This document shows, piece after piece, positions 17,242-25,758 of a stretch of DNA of 64,000 nucleotides; the stretch's first letter is position 1, and the number at the start of each line of letters is the position of its first letter. A program made the position numbers and the translations under genes. The DNA is from Deltaproteobacteria bacterium (GTDB taxonomy: Bacteria; Desulfobacterota; Desulfobacteria; Desulfobacterales; Desulfosarcinaceae), in the NCBI GenBank assembly GCA_021824175.1, contig JAKALP010000006.1, positions 205,791-269,790 on the forward strand. The letters are read 5' to 3'. The notes below the pieces were generated by a model. It saw only the letters and a list, made by a program, of their open reading frames with translations, ran no database searches and was not told the DNA's origin.

Positions 17242-18729
17242 TCAGGTCCGCTTCATTTCAAGGCTTTGGACGATCCGCCCATACTCCACCAGGGCCGCCA
17301 TGGCGCGGGCCGCGCGTTCGGGGGAGGGCAGAATGGGAATCTTGTGGGCCAGCAGGTTTCGGATGGGCGACTGCTCCGGGCTTTGGTAGGTAAAGCCCAC
17401 CACTGGTTTGGCGCTGGCCTGAACCACTTTCTCCAGCTTGGCGGCCACATCGTCGGCCATGGCATCGGCGAACTTGGTGATCTCTTCATCGGAGATACCC
17501 TCCACCTGCATCATGCGCTGCATATTCTTGCGAGGCGTAAAGCAGTAGAGCAGCATACCGTCGGCGCCGAGTTCGTCCAGCAGTACTTCCGGAATACTCT
17601 TGAAGTATTCGATGGGGTTGCGCGAAAAGGTCAGATCCACGGGATTGTTCATGCTGCCGGTGTGGGGGATCATGGGCCGCAGCCGCTCCAGCGTCCGGGC
17701 CGACAAGAGCGGCAATTCCAGCCCCTCGCGGCCGCAGGCATCGGCTGCCGCCGCGCCCGGCCCGCCCGAGTGGGTTTGAACGATCATCCGATTGCCTTGG
17801 GCAGGGGTGCAACGCCCCAGCACCCAGCACAGATCAAACAACTCGGTCAACGAGGCTGCCCGGATCACGCCGCTCTGGCGGAATATACCGTCATAGAGCC
17901 GGTCCGGCCCGGCCATTGCGCCAGTGTGCGAAAAGGCGGCCCGCCGGCCCGCTTCCGACCCGCCGGCATAAAATGCCACGATGGGCTTGTGCGGCGCAAT
18001 ACGCCGGGCGGTTTCGATGAATTCCCGGCCGCGACGGATAGATTCGATGTACAGGCCGATCACCTTAGTGTGGGGGCAGGTTTCAAGGTACTGCATGCAG
18101 TCCACAAGATCCAGCACCGCTTCATTGCCCACGCTGAGGCCCGTGGAAAAGCCGATGTGAAATTGCTCTAAATAGGCGAACATCTGCGTCAGCAGGCTGC
18201 CGCTCTGGGAGGCCAGGCCGATGAAGCCGGGCCGGCCCTCGAAATTGGCGAAGGTGACATTAAACAGATGGTGGGGATTGACCACCCCCAGACAGTTGGG
18301 GCCTAAAAAACGAATGCCATGGCGCTGGGCGATCTTCACCAACTCCGCTTCCAAGGCCACGCCTTCGCCGCCCACTTCCTTGAATCCGCCCGAAACGATG
18401 ACGGCGTGTTTGATGCCTTTGCGGCCGCAGGCATCCAGAGTATCGGCCACGATGCGGGTGGGCAGCACCAGCACCGCCAGGTCCGGCACTTCCGGCAGAT
18501 CGGCCACGTCGGCATAGGCGGTCAAGCCCAGCACCGTTTTTTCGGTGGGATGAATGGGATATATCTGTCCCTTGAAACCCAGCTCCAGCACTGAAGTAAG
18601 CTGGTTGGTGCCCATGGCCGTGTAGCGGTTGGAGGCGCCGAAAAAGGCGATGCTGCGCGGGTTGATCAATGGGTAGAGCGGGTGAAGGTCATCGGATGTT
18701 TTTGGTTGTCGCTTGATCGAATGGTTCAT
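17242..18729 (-). CDS. NDP-forming acyl-CoA ligase, alpha-subunit-type (CoA-binding plus ligase-CoA domains)
   Basis: 495 residues. The N-terminal CoA-binding Rossmann domain starts INPRSIAFFGASNRY. The succinyl-CoA-ligase-like domain has HAVIVSGGFKEVG, FLGPNCLGVVN and SQSGSLLTQ. The phospho-histidine of this family lies in AFSHTGAMAGPD, at about residue 266. This is the alpha architecture of ADP-forming acetate-CoA ligase, which interconverts acyl-CoA plus ADP and phosphate with acid plus ATP. The ATP-grasp beta subunit is not fused and is not encoded next door, so the partner must lie elsewhere, or the protein has another role. A separate transcription unit. Confidence 0.85.
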   Translation of the reverse strand: MNHSIKRQPKTSDDLHPLYPLINPRSIAFFGASNRYTAMGTNQLTSVLELGFKGQIYPIHPTEKTVLGLTAYADVADLPEVPDLAVLVLPTRIVADTLDACGRKGIKHAVIVSGGFKEVGGEGVALEAELVKIAQRHGIRFLGPNCLGVVNPHHLFNVTFANFEGRPGFIGLASQSGSLLTQMFAYLEQFHIGFSTGLSVGNEAVLDLVDCMQYLETCPHTKVIGLYIESIRRGREFIETARRIAPHKPIVAFYAGGSEAGRRAAFSHTGAMAGPDRLYDGIFRQSGVIRAASLTELFDLCWVLGRCTPAQGNRMIVQTHSGGPGAAAADACGREGLELPLLSARTLERLRPMIPHTGSMNNPVDLTFSRNPIEYFKSIPEVLLDELGADGMLLYCFTPRKNMQRMMQVEGISDEEITKFADAMADDVAAKLEKVVQASAKPVVGFTYQSPEQSPIRNLLAHKIPILPSPERAARAMAALVEYGRIVQSLEMKRT

Positions 18730-18797
18730 TAGTTCGGTTCCTGTATATTCACTCGATGAGCACGGCTGAATCTATTCAGCTGCGTCATGGTTGGCAG

Positions 18798-19202
18798 CTA
18801 TTTTATATAGAGCTCTACGAATTGCCTGGGCTTTAACACAGTGATTCCTTGATAACCAGACAATTTCAACAAATGCTTGTCGCCGCTGACAATGATCTTG
18901 GTACTGCTGGCGCTGGCGCATTCAATAAACTTGTCGTCATCCGGATCATCACATACTTGCAGATTGAAATTGTCGGCGCTAATTAATGGGCAGTGGATGG
19001 CCAGAAGTTCAAGTATCGGCAAAATGTCGATATTGGGGAATTCTTCCGTTAATGCTTCAGCGACCCGTTTGTACTCCTCGAAAATCTGCTTTGTGAGAAC
19101 AATTTGAAACCGGGAATTTTTCCAGGCCTTGAGAATCTCGAAAGGCGGCCCGCTGAAAAATATGCCGGAGATAAAAACATTGGTGTCCAGAACAATGTTC
19201 AT
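18798..19202 (-). CDS. PIN-domain toxin of a type II toxin-antitoxin pair
   Basis: 134 residues. It opens with the PIN signature MNIVLDTNVFISGIFFSG, has the conserved acidic residues in DDPDDDKFIECA, and ends the core with IIVSGDKHLL, giving the Asp cluster that binds metal in these ribonucleases. It belongs to the 'putative toxin component, PIN family' group. Its ATG overlaps the stop of the AbrB-type gene by four bases, the usual arrangement with antitoxin first. The target RNA is unknown. Confidence 0.88.
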   Translation of the reverse strand: MNIVLDTNVFISGIFFSGPPFEILKAWKNSRFQIVLTKQIFEEYKRVAEALTEEFPNIDILPILELLAIHCPLISADNFNLQVCDDPDDDKFIECASASSTKIIVSGDKHLLKLSGYQGITVLKPRQFVELYIK

Positions 19203-19465
19203 TTTCTTTTGCCGCGAACTTTGGATATGACCTTTTTGATGTCATCCTTTTTAATTCCGGCTTCTTTGGCTTTTTTTCGAACATTCATAATCAACGCATC
19301 AAATTCCTCAATGCTGGGTGGTGAAATGTTCTTCAGGATCACCACATCTTTTTCGCCTACAACAACGAACTGGGTCCCTGCTTTTAGATGAAGTTGCCTG
19401 CGAATAGCTTCAGGAATCACCACTTGCCCTTTTGAAGACATCTTGGTTGTTGAGATATTTGCCAT
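19199..19465 (-). CDS. AbrB/MazE-type antitoxin
   Basis: 88 residues. The N-terminal swapped-hairpin DNA-binding domain reads KMSSKGQVVIPEAIRRQLHL, then KAGTQFVVVGEKDVVILK, the classic AbrB/SpoVT layout. The basic C-terminal tail (KKAKEAGIKKDDIKKVISKV) should contact the PIN toxin. GGAGGC lies ahead of the ATG. It lies 18 bases after the small frame that follows thiC, so it may be read from the thiamine operon as well as from its own promoter. Confidence 0.85.
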   Translation of the reverse strand: MANISTTKMSSKGQVVIPEAIRRQLHLKAGTQFVVVGEKDVVILKNISPPSIEEFDALIMNVRKKAKEAGIKKDDIKKVISKVRGKRK

Positions 19466-19483
19466 ATGATTGCCTCCGCGCGT

Positions 19484-19618
19484 TTATGTCTTACCAGTAA
19501 GAACATAGGGCAACTCAAGATCGAAATCAACCACGATTTTGAAAGTCATTATTTCGTACAACGCCTTCGGTCGGCCAGCCTCGACCGATTCACGATTTAG
19601 CTGATCAACGAAACTCAC
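19484..19618 (-). CDS. Small coupled ORF after thiC
   Basis: A 44-residue frame starting with GTG that overlaps the thiC stop codon by four bases (GTGA); GGAAGG lies just ahead. The peptide begins [20 protein letters not shown] and continues [20 protein letters not shown], ending TGKT. It does not look like a shadow frame: composition is balanced and it ends 18 bases before the antitoxin gene. The family is not recognised. It may be a genuine small protein or the remnant 5' end of a gene replaced by the toxin-antitoxin pair. Confidence 0.4.
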   Translation of the reverse strand: MSFVDQLNRESVEAGRPKALYEIMTFKIVVDFDLELPYVLTGKT

Positions 19619-20901
19619 CGTCCTTCCAACACCTTGCGGCTGCGCTTGACCGCGCACAGGTCGCCGCACATGGTGCACACCTCGCCGTCCTTGGGCAGGG
19701 AGGATTGGCGATAGGCTTTGGCTTTCTCGGGGTCCATGGCCAGCTCCAGCATGCGCGGCCAATCGAGCTCCTTGCGGGCGTGACTCATGGCGTGATCCCA
19801 CGCCAGGGCGCCGGGAATGCCCTTGGCGATGTCAGCGGCGTGGGCCGCGATGCGCGCCGCGATGATGCCTTCTTTCATGTCGCTGAGATCAGGCAGGCGC
19901 AGATGCTCGGCCGGCGTGACATAGCAGAGGAAATCAGCGCCGCTGGCCGCAGCCAGTGCCCCGCCGATGGCGGAAGTAATGTGATCGTAGCCCGGCGCCA
20001 CATCGGTGACGATGGGTCCCAGCACATAAAACGGGGCGCCGTGACACAATTTCTTCTCGATCTGCATATTGGCGGCCACCTCGTTGAGAGGTACATGCCC
20101 AGGGCCTTCGATCATCACCTGCACGTCGGCCTGCCAGGCGCGCCGGGTCAATTCGCCCAGGATGATCAGCTCCTGAATCTGGGCCGCGTCCGTGGCATCG
20201 TGCAATGATCCGGGCCGCAGGCCGTCGCCCAGACTGATGGTGACATCGTGCTGCCGGCAGATCTCCAGGAGACGGTCGAAGTATTCAAAAAATGGATTCT
20301 CGCGATCATTGGCCGTCATCCAGTGAAGTAAAATGGAGCCGCCCCGGCTGACCACGTGGGTCAGGCGCGGGCTTTGGCGCAAACGCGCCACGGCCGTGCG
20401 GTTGAGGCCGGCATGGATGGTGATGAAATCCACGCCGTCTCTGGCATGCAATTCTACGGTATCGAAGAAGTCATCCACGGTGATGTTGGGCACCTCTTTG
20501 CCGTAGCGCGCCACGGCGTCGTAGACCGGCACCGTGCCGATCATCACCGGGCTCAGGTCAATGATGCGGCGCCGGAAAGCCTGGGTATTGCCGAAAGTAC
20601 TCAAATCCATGATGGCGTCGGCCTTGAGCTCAATGGAGCGGCGCACCTTGTCCAGCTCCAGATCGAGGTTGCAGCAATCCTCTGAAACGCCGAGATTGAC
20701 GTTGATCTTGGTGCTCAGGCCCTGGCCAATGCCCTTGGCGACCAGATTAGTATGGTGATGGTTGGCGGGAATTACGATGCGGCCGTCGGCCACGCGCGCC
20801 AGGAGATCTTCCCGCGAAATCTTCTCAACCGCCAGCACCTGTTCCATCTGGGGAGTGAAAACCCCTTTGCGGGCCGCGGCCATTTGGGTGTTATGCGACA
20901 T
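19615..20901 (-). CDS. thiC: Phosphomethylpyrimidine synthase ThiC
   Basis: 428 residues, the short ThiC form lacking the long N-terminal extension. This radical-SAM enzyme rearranges aminoimidazole ribotide to the thiamine pyrimidine HMP-P. Landmarks: [38 protein letters not shown] and the C-terminal [4Fe-4S] motif CTMCGDLC. That motif is C-x2-C-x3-C, one residue tighter than the C-x2-C-x4-C of long ThiC proteins, which fits short forms of anaerobes and archaea. The ATG has AAAGGAG ahead. A 226-base repeat-filled gap separates it from thiE on the same strand. Confidence 0.96.
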   Translation of the reverse strand: MSHNTQMAAARKGVFTPQMEQVLAVEKISREDLLARVADGRIVIPANHHHTNLVAKGIGQGLSTKINVNLGVSEDCCNLDLELDKVRRSIELKADAIMDLSTFGNTQAFRRRIIDLSPVMIGTVPVYDAVARYGKEVPNITVDDFFDTVELHARDGVDFITIHAGLNRTAVARLRQSPRLTHVVSRGGSILLHWMTANDRENPFFEYFDRLLEICRQHDVTISLGDGLRPGSLHDATDAAQIQELIILGELTRRAWQADVQVMIEGPGHVPLNEVAANMQIEKKLCHGAPFYVLGPIVTDVAPGYDHITSAIGGALAAASGADFLCYVTPAEHLRLPDLSDMKEGIIAARIAAHAADIAKGIPGALAWDHAMSHARKELDWPRMLELAMDPEKAKAYRQSSLPKDGEVCTMCGDLCAVKRSRKVLEGR

Positions 20902-21127
20902 TTTGATTCTCCTTTATTTGCTATTCAAAGGGGCAAAGGCACAGAGGCACAAAGGCACAGAGGGACGGAGGGATTTCTTCTCCTCGTTCCCACGCTCTGG
21001 AGAACCTCTGTGTGCCTCCGCGCTCTCTGCGACCTCTGCGTTGAGTCATTAGCATACCCCATTGCTGTTCAGGTCAACCTGGGGGCGAAGAACCCTTTGC
21101 CCCTCTGTGCCTTTGCCCCTTTGTGCC
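20902..21127. repeat. AGGCACAGAGGCACAAAGG-type inverted repeat tract between thiE and thiC
   Basis: The left side (about 20928-20968) is built of AAAGGCACAGAGG and GGCACAAAGG units. The right side (about 21090-21135) is its near reverse complement (CCTCTGTGCCTTTGCCCCTT). The pair could form a long imperfect stem in a thi transcript. Related tracts lie at 23490-23545 and 51415-51475. Confidence 0.6.
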
Positions 21128-21790
21128 TCAGTCCCTTAAACCCATCTTCCCACTCAACTCCCTCACCCTCCCCGCAATATCTACCGCCCCCACAATCTCC
21201 GTCAGCATGCAGACGGTTTTCGCGCCGCGTCGCACTACTTCTTCAATGTTATGCGCCTTGATGCCGCCGATGGCCGCTAGAGGCAAAGGGACATGCCGTA
21301 CCACGTATTCCAGATAGGTCAAGCCCACCGGAGCGACCACATCTTCCTTGGTCTGGGTGGCAAATATTGGCCCCACGCCGATGTAGTCCGCACCCAGCGT
21401 CTTGGCCTCCTGGGCCTGCTCGGGCCGATGGGTGGACAGCCCGATGAGCTTGTGCGGTCCGATCAATCGGCGCACCTCGGGCACCGGCAGATCATCCTGG
21501 CCCACGTGCACGCCGTCGGCTTCGCATAGCATGGCAATATCCACATAGTCGTTGACAATGAACAGCACGCCGGCGGCGCGGGTCATGGCGCGGATCTGGC
21601 GGCACTCGTCGAACATCTGGCGATGGCTTTTGTAGGGCCGCTTCTCCCGGTATTGGATAATTTTTACTCCGCCCTCGATCATGTCCCGCGCCACTTCCAG
21701 ATTGGTGCGGCCCAGGGAGAATTTTTCGGCCGTGATGCCATAAACGCCGGCGGGTAACCGCGGCTTTGATTTACTTTGGGTTGCGTTCAT
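21128..21790 (-). CDS. thiE: Thiamine-phosphate synthase ThiE
   Basis: 220 residues from the ATG at 21790, which has AGGAGGG ahead; a longer frame upstream has no such site. It joins HMP-PP and thiazole phosphate to give thiamine phosphate. Family motifs are GVKIIQYREKR, FIVNDYVDIA, DGVHVGQDDLP, IGLSTHRPEQA, YIGVGPIFATQTK and PLAAIGGIKAHN. STHRPEQA replaces the more common SVHSLEEA-type loop. The gene overlaps the end of thiF by 20 bases. Confidence 0.95.
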   Translation of the reverse strand: MNATQSKSKPRLPAGVYGITAEKFSLGRTNLEVARDMIEGGVKIIQYREKRPYKSHRQMFDECRQIRAMTRAAGVLFIVNDYVDIAMLCEADGVHVGQDDLPVPEVRRLIGPHKLIGLSTHRPEQAQEAKTLGADYIGVGPIFATQTKEDVVAPVGLTYLEYVVRHVPLPLAAIGGIKAHNIEEVVRRGAKTVCMLTEIVGAVDIAGRVRELSGKMGLRD

Positions 21791-22319
21791 AAAACCCTCC
21801 TTTTTCCAGGATCTCATGGGCCATCAGGGCAGCCACTATCGCCACTTTGGGCGCATAGACCGGCTCAGTGCTCACATCGGTAGTAAAATCACCGATGATG
21901 GTGCACGACCCCATCCTGCGCGTCTGGATGTGGTCCAGGCCAATGCCGGCCACGCCCGAGGCCGAGACAATCATTTGACCCGAAGAGGCCAATGCTTCCA
22001 GCAGCATTTTCTTCTCAGCCCGGCCGTCAAAACCTTCCACCACCGCATCGCAGTCTTTAAAAACCGTTGCGATATTGGCGGCATTCAAGCGCAATACTGC
22101 AGGTTCAAGTTGGGCATCGGGCGCGATGCGGGCCAGGTTTTCGGCCAGCAGTTCGGCTTTGTAGCGGCCGAGCTGGTCGTGGAAGTAAAACTGGCGGTTG
22201 AGATTGCTTGGCTCCAGGCAATCGAAATCCACCAGCTTGAGCCACCGCACGCCGCTGCGTACGAGATGGACGGCCACATTGGAGCCGATGCCGCCGGTGC
22301 CTGCAATGCCGATTTTCAT
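21771..22319 (-). CDS. thiF: ThiF-like adenylyltransferase of thiamine synthesis
   Basis: 182 residues, the short ThiF family found with ThiH in anaerobes. The nucleotide loop is GIAGTGGIGSN at the N-terminus. VDFDCLEPSNLNRQ carries the Arg and Asp needed for adenylation. It activates the C-terminal glycine of ThiS for sulfur transfer. The CxxC zinc pair of larger ThiF/MoeB proteins is absent, as expected for this short form. ATG overlaps the thiH stop by four bases, so the two are coupled. Confidence 0.92.
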   Translation of the reverse strand: MKIGIAGTGGIGSNVAVHLVRSGVRWLKLVDFDCLEPSNLNRQFYFHDQLGRYKAELLAENLARIAPDAQLEPAVLRLNAANIATVFKDCDAVVEGFDGRAEKKMLLEALASSGQMIVSASGVAGIGLDHIQTRRMGSCTIIGDFTTDVSTEPVYAPKVAIVAALMAHEILEKGGFYERNPK

Positions 22320-23425
22320 GCGAGGTGGTCCCAATCCTTGTAAATCGGTTGATACCCCTGGGCGCTGACCGCCTGGGCCACCTGGGCCACGCTGCGCGTA
22401 TCGGCGATCTCAAACTGCGGCGCGTTGCGCAGGCCCGGCCGGGCATAGCCGCCCACGCCCGTGCATGAGCCGGCCGACAGCCGCGTAACCCCCAGGGCCA
22501 TGAGGCGGTCCCTGAACTGGGCCCGCTCCCGGGTGGAGACGGTCAGGGCCGCCCTGGGCATGAACAGGCGCAGGGCCAGCAAATACTGCACAAACTCGCG
22601 GTCCGTGGCCGGGCAGGGCGGTTGAAAATCGCCTTCGGCCGGATTGAAGCGCGGCAGCGAAAGCCCCACTTCAGTGGCCAGATAGCGGTCATCGAGGTAG
22701 CGGGCGTGCAGGCCGGCAAAGAAGACTTCGCGGCGTTTTTCTCCCAACCCGATGAGCGGTCCGATATTGATGGCCCTGAAGCCCGCCCGGGCGCCGCGTT
22801 CGGGCGCATCCAGGCGGAAGCGATAGTCCCGCTTGGGTCCGGCCAGATGCACCTCGCCATAGATCTTCTGGTCGTACGTCTCCTGGTAGAGGGTCAAACC
22901 ATCCACGCCCGCCGCTTTCAAGCGCCGATAGGCCTCTTCTTCCATGGGAAACATCTCGATGGCCACCGACGCGAAGTACTGCTTGAGCAACCGCACGCCC
23001 GATTCGATATAGGCCATGGGCGTGATCTCGGGCGCTTCGCCGGTGAGCAGCAGCACATGGCGCATGCCGGTGCTGCGAATGGCCTGGGCTTCGGCTTCGA
23101 TCTCTTCCAGGCTCAACTTGGCGCGCCCAATGGCGTGGGCCCGGTTGAAGCCGCAGTAAGCGCACTGGTTGCCGCAATAATTGGAGATGTATAAGGGAAT
23201 GAAGAGCTGGATGGTACGGCCGAAGTACTGCACGGTCAGCTGCTGGGCCTTACGGGCCATGGGCTCCAAAAACGAGGCGGCCCGGGGGCTGAGCAAGCGC
23301 AAAAAGTCCAGCGGCTCCAACTTCTTCTTGGCCAAAATGCTTTCGATCTCTCCAGCCGTCACCCGCTCGAAGAAACCATCAAAATCGAAATCTTTATACT
23401 GCTCTATCACATTGAAAAAGGACAT
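22316..23425 (-). CDS. thiH: 2-iminoacetate synthase ThiH (radical SAM)
   Basis: 369 residues. The radical-SAM cluster motif is CGNQCAYC (C-x3-C-x2-C) in YISNYCGNQCAYCGFN. HVLLLTGEAPE follows, and TLYQETYDQKIY and the INIGPLIGLGE stretch are typical of ThiH. It cleaves tyrosine to dehydroglycine and p-cresol, feeding the anaerobic thiazole route and replacing the oxygen-dependent ThiO. The ribosome site is weak. The gene lies 115 bases after thiG, across a repeat tract. Confidence 0.96.
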   Translation of the reverse strand: MSFFNVIEQYKDFDFDGFFERVTAGEIESILAKKKLEPLDFLRLLSPRAASFLEPMARKAQQLTVQYFGRTIQLFIPLYISNYCGNQCAYCGFNRAHAIGRAKLSLEEIEAEAQAIRSTGMRHVLLLTGEAPEITPMAYIESGVRLLKQYFASVAIEMFPMEEEAYRRLKAAGVDGLTLYQETYDQKIYGEVHLAGPKRDYRFRLDAPERGARAGFRAINIGPLIGLGEKRREVFFAGLHARYLDDRYLATEVGLSLPRFNPAEGDFQPPCPATDREFVQYLLALRLFMPRAALTVSTRERAQFRDRLMALGVTRLSAGSCTGVGGYARPGLRNAPQFEIADTRSVAQVAQAVSAQGYQPIYKDWDHLA

Positions 23426-23540
23426 CTACTTTGCCTGAAATAGTTAATGTTGAAAAAAGACAAAGCCGGATCTTATCTACCCCACCCAATAACTTTGTGC
23501 CTTTGTGCCTCAGTCCCTTTGTCCCTCAGTCCCTCAGTCC
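23426..23540. repeat. TTTGTGCCTCAGTCCC-type repeat tract between thiG and thiH
   Basis: About 23492-23545 contains TTTGTGCC twice and CAGTCCCT-type units four times in a row. It belongs to the same dispersed family as 20928-21135. It interrupts an otherwise tight thi operon. Confidence 0.55.
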
Positions 23541-24317
23541 CTAATCACCCCCCAAAAACCCCGTCAACGGCGACGAAGCCCGGGCCAGCGAACTCTGCTC
23601 GGCCAGCTCGGCCAGATAGGCCATGCGGCCGGCCTGGACCGCCAAAGCAAAGGCCCGGCCCATGGCCACCGGGTCCTGGGCCGTGGCAATGGCAGTGTTG
23701 ACCAGCACGGCATCAGCCCCCATCTCCATGGCCGCGGCTGCCTGGGAGGGCCGCCCGATGCCCGCATCCACGATCACCGGCACCCGCCGGGTTTCGATAA
23801 GCAGGGCAATGAGAGCGGCGGTTTCCAGCCCGCGGTTGGAGCCGATGGGCGCGCCCAGAGGCATGACGGCCGCGGCCCCGGCATCTTCCAACCGCTTGGC
23901 CAGGGTCAAGTCGGGCAGCACATAGGGCAGCACCACGAAACCCTCCTTGGCCAGGAGCTCGGTGGCTTTCAAGGTTTCGTAGTTATCGGGCATCAAGTAC
24001 TTGCTGTCGGTGATCACCTCGATTTTAATGAATTCGCCGCAGCCCGCTTCCCGGGCGATGCGCGCGATGCGCACCGCTTCCTGGGCCGTGCGGGCACCGG
24101 AGGTGTTTGGCAGCAGGGTCACCGATTTGGGAATATAATTGAGAATATTCTCTTCCTGAGCAGCCAAGTCGACCCGCCGCAGGGCCACGGTGATCATCTG
24201 GGAACCGCTGCCCTCCAGCATCTGGGGGATCAACGCATTATTCGCGAACTTGCCAGTGCCAGTGAACAGCCGATTGGTGAATCGCCGGTTGCCCAGTTGC
24301 AGAACATCGTTTTCCAT
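23541..24317 (-). CDS. thiG: Thiazole synthase ThiG
   Basis: 258 residues. It condenses dehydroglycine, deoxyxylulose phosphate and ThiS thiocarboxylate to the thiazole phosphate. The Schiff-base lysine lies in [17 protein letters not shown], with the phosphate loops [10 protein letters not shown] and [22 protein letters not shown] opens the barrel. GGAGGCTGAATAG precedes the ATG, four bases after the thiS stop. Full length for the family. Confidence 0.97.
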   Translation of the reverse strand: MENDVLQLGNRRFTNRLFTGTGKFANNALIPQMLEGSGSQMITVALRRVDLAAQEENILNYIPKSVTLLPNTSGARTAQEAVRIARIAREAGCGEFIKIEVITDSKYLMPDNYETLKATELLAKEGFVVLPYVLPDLTLAKRLEDAGAAAVMPLGAPIGSNRGLETAALIALLIETRRVPVIVDAGIGRPSQAAAAMEMGADAVLVNTAIATAQDPVAMGRAFALAVQAGRMAYLAELAEQSSLARASSPLTGFLGGD

Positions 24318-24321
24318 CTAT

Positions 24322-24519
24322 TCAGCCTCCACCCACGAAACTCAGCAGCTCCAGGGTATCGCCTTCCCGCAACGCGATGCCCGACCATAATGCCTGCTGG
24401 ATGATTTTCAGGTTGTGCTCCACCACCAGGGCTTCGGGTTTAAGCCCCCTTTGCCGCACCAGTGTTTCAATGGTGCAGGGCGCGAGCTGTTCCACACGCC
24501 CATTAATTTTGACTTGCAT
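24322..24519 (-). CDS. thiS: Sulfur carrier protein ThiS
   Basis: 65 residues with the ubiquitin-like fold and the C-terminal Gly-Gly needed for adenylation (LLSFVGGG; one extra Gly). Typical features are ALVVEHN and REGDTLELL. It carries sulfur as a thiocarboxylate to ThiG. GGAGG precedes the ATG. It is the first gene after the TPP riboswitch. Confidence 0.95.
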   Translation of the reverse strand: MQVKINGRVEQLAPCTIETLVRQRGLKPEALVVEHNLKIIQQALWSGIALREGDTLELLSFVGGG

Positions 24520-24553
24520 GAATCCTCCAAGGCCAAAAACGCCTTTGACCCAA

Positions 24554-24595
24554 AAATAAAAGCCGCTAACCCGATCATGGGCAGCGGCTTTCCAA
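24554..24595 (-). terminator. Riboswitch-controlled intrinsic terminator
   Basis: Read on the minus strand: AAAGCCGCT, a short inner CCC/GGG pairing, then AGCGGCTTTTATTTTT. This is a strong stem followed by a U-rich tail, about 25 bases after the TPP aptamer and before thiS. It is the expression platform of the riboswitch. Confidence 0.85.
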
Positions 24596-24620
24596 AAATT
24601 TCAATTTGTCTTTTTGAGCC

Positions 24621-24702
24621 GCTTCCCTTCGCCGGTATTACCCGGATCAGGTTCTAAGGGTTGGATGAGCTCCTCTCAGCGTGGATCGCACCCCTAGCGT
24701 TT
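24621..24702 (-). promoter_or_regulatory. TPP riboswitch aptamer (THI box)
   Basis: On the minus strand the conserved THI elements occur in order: AGGGGTGC, CTGAGA, ACCCTT, GAACCTGATCCGGGTAATAC and CGGCGAAGGGA. P1 pairs CGCT (before AGGGGTGC) with AGCG (after AAGGGA). That AGCG is the start of AGCGGCT, which can also pair with AGCCGCT, the 5' arm of the downstream terminator, so P1 and the antiterminator exclude each other. TPP binding should therefore stop transcription of thiSGHFE. Confidence 0.95.
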
Positions 24703-24712
24703 ATGAATTCTA

Positions 24713-24741
24713 CCTATAGATAAGCACCTCGCGCTTGTCAA
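24713..24741 (-). promoter_or_regulatory. Sigma-70 type promoter of the thi operon
   Basis: On the minus strand a perfect -35 TTGACA (24736-24741), a 17-base spacer and a -10 TATAGG (24713-24718). It lies 9 bases past the crotonase stop and just before the TPP aptamer. Confidence 0.7.
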
Positions 24742-24749
24742 TCGTTGCC

Positions 24750-25517
24750 TTACTCTCCCTTGAACACCGGCTCGCGCTTTTCAAAGAAGGCGGTCATGCC
24801 TTCCATGGCATCCTTGCTCTTGCCCAGGCGGCCCGACCACTCGCGGTCCACGCGCAAGCCTTCGTGCAAGCCCTTTTCCAGTCCAATGTGCATGCCTTCC
24901 AGCACGGCCTGGACAGCCAAGGGGGGCCGTTTGGTCAGGGCCACAGCCAGCTCACGGGCCTCTTTCATCAGATCAGCGGCCGGCACCACGCGATCCACCA
25001 GGCCAGCGGCCAAGGCTTCCTGGGGCGCGAGGCGCTGGCTGAAAAGGATCATCTCCAGGGCCTTGGATTTACCCACCACTTTGGGCAAGCGCTGGATGCC
25101 GCCCCAGCCGGGGGTGATGCCCAGGTTCACTTCGGGCAAGCCCATGATGCTGCGGGCATTGTCGCCGATGATGCGGAAATGGCACACCAGGGCCAGCTCA
25201 CAGCCGCCGCCCAGGGCATAGCCGTTGATGGCGGCAATCACCGGTTTGGACAGACGCTCAATGCGGTTAAAGACGTCGTTGCCATTGGGCCCTTTGTTGA
25301 TATTGGCCAGATCCGATACATCCATGCCCGCGCAGAACCCCTTTTCACCGGCGCCGGAGATGATGACCACCCGCGTTTCCCGGCTCTTTTCCAATTCGCT
25401 GATGGCAAAATCCAGCTCCTCACGGATGCCCAAGTTGACTGAGTTGGTGGGGGGACGATTCAGAGTGATGGTGGTGATAAACTCCTGGGTGTTGACTAAA
25501 ATATTTTTGTACTCCAT
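24750..25517 (-). CDS. Enoyl-CoA hydratase/isomerase (crotonase) family protein
   Basis: 255 residues. The oxyanion-hole segments are KGFCAGMDVSDL and NGYALGGGCELAL. The two catalytic glutamates of hydratases are present, in GGGCELAL and in GLPEVNLGITPGWGG. A hydratase acting on enoyl-CoA in fatty-acid or aromatic-acid breakdown is likely; the exact substrate cannot be assigned. CGGAGG lies ahead of the ATG. It is upstream of the thi operon on the same strand but separated by the thi promoter. Confidence 0.88.
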   Translation of the reverse strand: MEYKNILVNTQEFITTITLNRPPTNSVNLGIREELDFAISELEKSRETRVVIISGAGEKGFCAGMDVSDLANINKGPNGNDVFNRIERLSKPVIAAINGYALGGGCELALVCHFRIIGDNARSIMGLPEVNLGITPGWGGIQRLPKVVGKSKALEMILFSQRLAPQEALAAGLVDRVVPAADLMKEARELAVALTKRPPLAVQAVLEGMHIGLEKGLHEGLRVDREWSGRLGKSKDAMEGMTAFFEKREPVFKGE

Positions 25518-25758
25518 GCCAAACCTCCGTGAAAAATGAATGGTTCAAAAAAGTGGATTGCCAAAAGCAGGCGCCGGTTTTTAAACCGGTATGATCTATT
25601 GTGGATGGTTGATGTCCGTACACGTGACGATGGCGGGCACTATTTCACGGCTGTTGCGGCGATGTCAAGCTTGCTGAATCCCAACAAGGGCGGTCCTCAT
25701 CAGCAGGACCGCCCCGACCTGTGCGGAAAAACGGTTTTCATGATGAACCCGTTACGCT
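25518..25758. other. Spacer with two hairpins between dodecin and crotonase
   Basis: Holds a strong 9-bp inverted repeat GGCGGTCCT/AGGACCGCC at about 25689-25713 (8-nt loop) after the dodecin gene, and a smaller CCGGTTTTTAAACCGG palindrome near 25576. The first may end dodecin transcription, though no U run follows. Confidence 0.45.
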
